Source: Syntrophomonas_B sp035447945
GTDB lineage: Bacteria > Bacillota > Syntrophomonadia > Syntrophomonadales > Syntrophomonadaceae
DNA length: 64,000 nucleotides
NCBI GenBank assembly: GCA_035447945.1
Contig: DAOTHZ010000003.1
Span: 6,091 to 70,090, forward strand
Direction of reading: 5' to 3'
The notes under the pieces: generated by a model
What the model saw: only the letters and a program-made list of their open reading frames with translations
The model's database searches: none
Told to the model about the DNA's origin: nothing
In this document: in pieces, positions 60,172 through 64,000 of the stretch
How the letters are laid out: each line of letters opens with the position of its first letter
How positions within the stretch are numbered: position 1 is the stretch's first letter
Position numbers and translations under genes: made by a program

Positions 60172-60864
60172 ATGATCATACTGCAGCCGCAGGTGCTGAT
60201 TCCCGAATCAGAACTGGATGCCAACCTGTTTCGCAAACTGGAAAGATATGCCCGGACCTGTTATAAATCAGAAGATAAAATGAAGGATGCCGGCGACCCC
60301 CATTTTTTAAAGTCAAAGCTGACCATGGGACATGAGTCCATCATCGAACATGAAAAGGCGACTGTGATGTTTATCGTTGATCGCGGTATCTCCCATGAAA
60401 TCGTTCGTCATCGCATTGCGGCCTATAGCCAGGAAAGTACCCGCTATTGCCGTTACAGTCAAAATAAATTCGGCAATGAAATCAGCGTGATTGAGCCATA
60501 CTTCTTTAAGAATCGTTCCGATGACTATCAATTGTGGAAAGAAGCTTGTCTGGGAGCGGAAAGGAATTACATGGCCATGCTGGAAAGCGGCTGTTCAGCC
60601 CAGGAGGCCCGTTCCATTCTGCCCAATTCACTGAAAACGGAACTGGTGGTTACATACAACCTGCGTGAATGGCGCCATTTTTTCAGACTGCGGGCAGATA
60701 TTGCTGCACATCCCCAAATGCGACAGGCAGCCATCCCGCTGCTTTTGTACTTTCAGGAAAAAATGCCGGCTTTATTCGATGATGTTAATTATGATCGCGA
60801 TTTTCCAGTTGAACATTATGCTCAAATCATCCAGACTGATGAAGTATTCAATCCGCTTGCATAA
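60172..60864 (+). CDS. thyX: Flavin-dependent thymidylate synthase
   Basis: 230 residues. Makes dTMP from dUMP with FAD and methylene-tetrahydrofolate. The ThyX motif RHRxxSxxxxSxRY appears as RHRIAAYSQESTRY, and the LPNSLKTELVVTYNLREW segment is typical. The frame opens at ATG 60121, but GGAAGG at nine bases supports the ATG at 60172. The use of ThyX fits an anaerobe. It lies inside the cysS-rlmB run. Confidence 0.93.
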   Translation: MIILQPQVLIPESELDANLFRKLERYARTCYKSEDKMKDAGDPHFLKSKLTMGHESIIEHEKATVMFIVDRGISHEIVRHRIAAYSQESTRYCRYSQNKFGNEISVIEPYFFKNRSDDYQLWKEACLGAERNYMAMLESGCSAQEARSILPNSLKTELVVTYNLREWRHFFRLRADIAAHPQMRQAAIPLLLYFQEKMPALFDDVNYDRDFPVEHYAQIIQTDEVFNPLA

Positions 60865-61620
60865 ATGTTCACGACCCAAGAAAAAATAATCGGAGATGAT
60901 GGCAGATTGTCTGCTCACCGACGCTGGCTGATCCTCTTGCTGGCGGCAGCGGGATTGGTGCTGATATTTCAATACAAAGAATCGCTGATTGCACGTTTTG
61001 ATTATCATACACTATTGGAACAGGTTGCTCTTGAACCTGAATGTAAAGTGCCCCGTTTAATCAGTTCCCGGGATAATAATTACAATGGGATTCCGGATCC
61101 ATTGGATATCGTTGCCGGAGCACGACAGGAGGTGGAGCAAGGGACACTTTATGACAGTTCCTACTACCAGGGAGGCTTCCCTCCGGAAGGCAGAGGCGCT
61201 TGTACCGATGTTGTTTGGCGGGGGTTTCAGGCTGCCGGACTTGATCTTAAACAAATGGTGGACAGCGATATCCGCAACCAGCCGCAGTTATACGGTGCAA
61301 CGGGCACCAACCCCGATCCTAATATTGATTTTCGCAGAGTCAGTAACTTGCAGATCTTTTTTCAGCAGTATGCCCAGCAGTTGACCACCGTCATGATCCC
61401 GGGCAATGCCGAAAATCTGAGCAACTGGCAGGCGGGGGACATCGTTATTTTTGGTGCTCCGCTTGAGCATATTGGCATTATTTCTGACAAACGCAGCCGC
61501 AATGGGGTTCCCTTACTCATCCATAATGCCGGTCCGCGCGCCAGTGAAGGCCAATATATATTGAACTGGCCCAGTCCGCTTACCCATCACTACCGCTACA
61601 TTCCCTATGATGAGCAATGA
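60865..61620 (+). CDS. DUF1287 family exported or membrane-anchored protein
   Basis: 251 residues. An N-terminal membrane segment (about 20-37) is followed by a DUF1287 domain, with GACTDVVWRGFQAAG (candidate catalytic Cys) and a later DIVIFGAPLEHIGIISD (candidate His), like NlpC/P60-type thiol hydrolases. The enzymatic role is unproven; a cell wall peptidase or amidase is plausible. It starts directly after the thyX stop, so it is probably co-translated. It is not part of the common gltX-cysS-mrnC-rlmB gene set. Confidence 0.82.
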   Translation: MFTTQEKIIGDDGRLSAHRRWLILLLAAAGLVLIFQYKESLIARFDYHTLLEQVALEPECKVPRLISSRDNNYNGIPDPLDIVAGARQEVEQGTLYDSSYYQGGFPPEGRGACTDVVWRGFQAAGLDLKQMVDSDIRNQPQLYGATGTNPDPNIDFRRVSNLQIFFQQYAQQLTTVMIPGNAENLSNWQAGDIVIFGAPLEHIGIISDKRSRNGVPLLIHNAGPRASEGQYILNWPSPLTHHYRYIPYDEQ

Positions 61621-61641
61621 TCCAGATAAAGGAGAGGTGCA

Positions 61642-62382
61642 ATGCAGGAAAAACTGGCCGGTGTCAACAGCATCATGGAAGCTTTGAACGGCAGACGCAA
61701 AATTCATAAAATATTTGTCCAGGAAGGCCGGGGAGGCAAACGAATTGAAGAACTGCTAAAACTGGCTGAAAAACGAGGCGTGTATTGGCAGTATGTTGAC
61801 CGCCAGCGGTTGGATCAAATGTATACGCAGGCCAATCATCAGGGAATCATCGCCCAGGTGGACAGCTATACATATGCATCGGTGGAAGAGATTCTGGAAA
61901 ATGCCGCTTTATCAGGACAGGAACCTTTTGTTCTCATCCTCGACGGAATCGAAGATCCGCAGAATCTGGGTTCGATTATCCGAACCGCTGAATGTGCCGG
62001 GGTACACGGTATCATTGTTCCCCGTCATCATAGTTCGGAAATTACGCCAGCCGTGGTCCGTTCTTCCGCAGGAGCAGTAGAACACATATTATTGGCCATG
62101 GAAACCAATCTGGTAAACACCATTAAATCTTTAAAAAAAAGAGGATTTTGGATCATTGCTGCCGATATGGACGGAGAACAGGATTACTTTTGCTGCCAGA
62201 TGCCCACACCGGTAGCATTGGTGGTGGGCGGGGAAGGACAAGGAATCCGACGTCTGGTAAAGGAAAACTGCGATTTGGTATTGAAAATCCCCATGGTTGG
62301 GGCAATTCAATCCTTGAATGCATCGGTTGCAGCGGGTTTAATAATTTATGAAGTATTGCGCCAACGATACAACCAGCAGTAG
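61642..62382 (+). CDS. rlmB: 23S rRNA (guanosine-2'-O)-methyltransferase RlmB / TrmH family
   Basis: 246 residues of the SPOUT class. An N-terminal substrate-binding domain is followed by the knotted domain with LDGIEDPQNLGSIIRTAECAG, VVGGEGQGIRR and IPMVGAIQSLNASVAA, the three TrmH-family motifs. The position after mrnC matches Bacillus. ATG behind GGAGAGG. Confidence 0.93.
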   Translation: MQEKLAGVNSIMEALNGRRKIHKIFVQEGRGGKRIEELLKLAEKRGVYWQYVDRQRLDQMYTQANHQGIIAQVDSYTYASVEEILENAALSGQEPFVLILDGIEDPQNLGSIIRTAECAGVHGIIVPRHHSSEITPAVVRSSAGAVEHILLAMETNLVNTIKSLKKRGFWIIAADMDGEQDYFCCQMPTPVALVVGGEGQGIRRLVKENCDLVLKIPMVGAIQSLNASVAAGLIIYEVLRQRYNQQ

Positions 62383-62422
62383 AATAACGAAGCATTGCTG
62401 TCAATAGCACAACAAGTTCTAG

Positions 62423-62452
62423 TTGACGATTGAGATTTTATGCGGCTATAAT
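62423..62452 (+). promoter_or_regulatory. Sigma-A promoter for sigH
   Basis: TTGACG at 62423-62428, 18-base spacer, perfect TATAAT at 62447-62452. About 60 bases before the sigH start. Confidence 0.78.
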
Positions 62453-62512
62453 ATACTTGTCCAAAAATCACCGTTTTGAACAAACAAACATAATAAATTT
62501 GGAGGCGGTTAA

Positions 62513-63169
62513 ATGATCGGTTCTGTAGCTGCCAGGCAGCTCTATGTAGACTATGTCGAGATGTCCGACGAGGAAATCGTTGAACTGGCACAGTTGGGGA
62601 ATCAGTTTGCCATAGAGTTTCTGGTTGACAAATACAAGAACTTTGTGCGTGCCAAAGCCAGGACCTATTTTTTAATCGGCGCCGACCGGGAAGATATTAT
62701 TCAGGAAGGCATGATTGGATTATTTAAAGCCATCCGCGATTACAACGGGGAAAAGTTAACCTCCTTTCGAGCTTTTGCGGAATTGTGTATTACCCGGCAA
62801 ATTATCACCGCAATTAAAACTGCCACCCGGCAAAAACATATTCCTTTGAACTCATATGTTTCATTGAACAAACCTGTTTATGACGAAGAATCCGATCGTA
62901 CTCTGATTGACATTATCACCACCAATAAAATTACCAACCCCGAAGAAATTATCATCAGCCGTGAGGAATTTATATACATTGAAAAAAAGATGGGAGAAAT
63001 TCTCAGCTCTTTGGAATGGAAAGTGCTGATGGCTTATCTGGAGGGCAAGTCTTATCAGGAAATCGCCCAGGAATTAAAACGCCATGTCAAATCAATTGAC
63101 AATGCCCTGCAGCGGGTCAAGAGAAAATTGGAGAAATACCTGGAAGACCGCAACGAAATCAATCGATAA
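62513..63169 (+). CDS. sigH: RNA polymerase sigma factor SigH (sigma-30)
   Basis: 218 residues of the sigma-70 family, starting with LYVDYVEMSDEEIVELAQLG. Region 2 contains DIIQEGMIGLFKAIRDYN and region 4 SYQEIAQELKRHVKSIDNALQRVKRKL. SigH directs entry into sporulation and stationary-phase genes. The location between rlmB and the translation genes is the conserved Firmicutes position. ATG at 62513 behind GGAGG. Confidence 0.96.
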   Translation: MIGSVAARQLYVDYVEMSDEEIVELAQLGNQFAIEFLVDKYKNFVRAKARTYFLIGADREDIIQEGMIGLFKAIRDYNGEKLTSFRAFAELCITRQIITAIKTATRQKHIPLNSYVSLNKPVYDEESDRTLIDIITTNKITNPEEIIISREEFIYIEKKMGEILSSLEWKVLMAYLEGKSYQEIAQELKRHVKSIDNALQRVKRKLEKYLEDRNEINR

Positions 63170-63291
63170 GATTTTTTAGACGTCTTTATTTTTGGTATCC
63201 ATTCAACTGAATCCTGCGAGTACCGGAAACCCATAAAATTATTAATGCGCTTGACTTTAATCGGCTCAGCATATAAAATATTATTTGCTGA

Positions 63292-63367
63292 GCCGAGCTA
63301 GCTCAATCGGTAGAGCAGCTGATTTGTAATCAGCAGGTTGCGGGTTCAAGTCCTGTGCTCGGCTCCA
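63292..63367 (+). tRNA. tRNA-Thr (TGT)
   Basis: 76 bases. Acceptor GCCGAGC pairs with GCTCGGC, the anticodon loop TTTGTAA reads TGT, the T-loop TTCAAGT is standard, and CCA is encoded. Confidence 0.97.
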
Positions 63368-63378
63368 GAGAATTACAT

Positions 63379-63463
63379 GGAGGGATACCCAAGCGGCCAA
63401 AGGGGGCAGACTGTAAATCTGTTGTCGACGACTTCGAAGGTTCGAATCCTTCTCCCTCCACCA
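63379..63463 (+). tRNA. tRNA-Tyr (GTA)
   Basis: 85 bases with the long variable arm of class II tRNAs. Acceptor GGAGGGA pairs with TCCCTCC; anticodon GTA in CTGTAAA; encoded CCA. Confidence 0.97.
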
Positions 63464-63473
63464 TCATCATCAT

Positions 63474-63544
<71 letters not shown>

Positions 63545-63549
<5 letters not shown>

Positions 63550-63654
63550 TGATTCGTCATTCCCGAAGGGAATTAAAATCAGTGGCCCATGCAGGGCCAA
63601 CCATGATTCGTTATTCCCGCCAGGAAATTTAAAATAGGTGGTCCCGGTAGGGGC
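63545..63654 (+). repeat. Degenerate tandem repeat between tRNA genes (two copies of about 55 bases)
   Basis: 63545-63598 and 63599-63654 are imperfect copies. Each begins AACCATGATTCG at a CCA-like end, continues with ATTCCCG and a GGAA-TTAAAAT stretch, and ends in a GG-rich segment. The first copy starts inside the 3' end of tRNA-fMet. Probably duplicated tRNA 3' flank; no gene is present. Confidence 0.6.
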
Positions 63655-63679
63655 AGAAGAAGAGTTTTATCAACATATT

Positions 63680-63755
63680 GCCCTTATAGCTCAGTCGGCA
63701 GAGCGCATCCTTGGTAAGGATGAGGTCACCGGTTCAAGTCCGGTTAAGGGCTCCA
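63680..63755 (+). tRNA. tRNA-Thr (GGT)
   Basis: 76 bases. Acceptor GCCCTTA pairs with TAAGGGC; the anticodon loop TTGGTAA reads GGT; encoded CCA. Second threonine isoacceptor in the cluster. Confidence 0.96.
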
Positions 63756-63758
63756 CTT

Positions 63759-63835
63759 GGCGGTGTAGCTCAGTTGGCCAGAGCATTCGGTTCATACCCG
63801 AAGTGTCGGGGGTTCAAATCCCTCCGCCGCTACCA
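63759..63835 (+). tRNA. tRNA with CAT anticodon, elongator Met (or Ile2)
   Basis: 77 bases. GGCGGTG pairs with CGCCGCT through a terminal G-U and one internal U-G; anticodon CAT in TTCATAC; encoded CCA. It lacks the initiator C1-A72 mismatch, so it is elongator tRNA-Met or, if C34 is lysidine-modified, tRNA-Ile. Confidence 0.93.
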
Positions 63836-63964
63836 TAATAAACACACTAAAGGAGCCGGATTATATACCTGCTTCTTTTATTTTGAACAATTTTTGGTTA
63901 GAATATTTACGTACGCACTGGGTTATCCCCATTTACTATTATAATAAGGAAAGGTGAGCAAGAG

Positions 63965-64000
63965 ATGGCAAAGGCAAAATTTGAAAGAACAAAACCTCAT
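63965..64000 (+). CDS. tuf: Elongation factor Tu, first 12 codons
   Basis: AKAKFERTKPH is the standard Firmicutes EF-Tu N-terminus. The ATG at 63965 follows AGGAAAGGTGAG. The window ends inside the gene. A possible promoter (TTGAAC near 63883, TATTTA about 17 bases later) lies in the 129-base gap after the last tRNA. Confidence 0.88.
   Translation, partial: MAKAKFERTKPH

Overview
This window reads as the chromosome of a Gram-positive, spore-forming anaerobe of the Clostridia. Signs are spoIID and spoIIID, the ywmB-murA block after the ATP synthase, the ctsR-mcsA-mcsB-clpC-radA-disA stress block, a T-box leader before cysS, ThyX in place of ThyA, and a selenocysteine-dependent glycine reductase operon. 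GC content looks intermediate. A 100-N run flanked by two identical 55-base copies points to a scaffolded short-read assembly, possibly a metagenome bin. I found no phage, insertion sequence or CRISPR array.

Layout. 1-12.3 kb (+): end of glpX, rho, a LysM/M23 peptidase, a radical SAM protein, a YhaM-like HD nuclease, rpmE-prfA-prmC-tsaC-mntP-ywlE-rpiB-glyA-comEB and a MazG-like gene (translation, tRNA modification, one-carbon and nucleotide metabolism). 12.6-19.7 kb (+): complete F-type ATP synthase operon atpZ-B-E-F-H-A-G-D-C, broken only by the artefactual gap in front of atpA. 19.8-22.7 kb (+): two small membrane proteins, ywmB-like, murA. 22.7-30.0 kb (-): a catabolic-looking island of a DUF1540 protein, two unusual glycine-dehydrogenase-like PLP subunits, an ATP-NAD-kinase-family protein, an APC permease and a phosphoesterase. 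30.2-31.1 kb (+): a class IV aminotransferase. 31.1-39.2 kb (-): glycine reductase operon grdX-trxB-trxA-grdE-grdA-grdB-grdC-grdD, with in-frame UGA (Sec) codons in grdA and grdB and a glycine-riboswitch-like leader plus terminator.

39.3-46 kb: spoIID, spoIIID, mbl, a TagA-type glycosyltransferase, a giant FtsA-like protein with a repeat-rich C-terminus, and convergent dacF. 46.1-53.3 kb (+): CtsR-controlled ctsR-mcsA-mcsB-clpC, then radA and disA. 53.4-63.2 kb: a small minus-strand gene, then PIN-TRAM protein, ispD, ispF, gltX, T-box, cysS, mrnC, thyX, a DUF1287 protein, rlmB and sigH. 63.3-64 kb: five tRNA genes and the first codons of tuf.

The genes link up in several ways. Glycine made by GlyA, or imported, can be reduced by the Grd complex to acetyl phosphate using electrons delivered by TrxB and TrxA. 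The glycine-dehydrogenase-like pair in the neighbouring island lacks several canonical glycine-decarboxylase motifs and has no gcvH or gcvT beside it, so it may decarboxylate another substrate; I regard this island as the best candidate for an undescribed system. McsB (arginine kinase) and the YwlE-type phosphatase at 9.2 kb form a writer-eraser pair for protein arginine phosphorylation that feeds ClpC.
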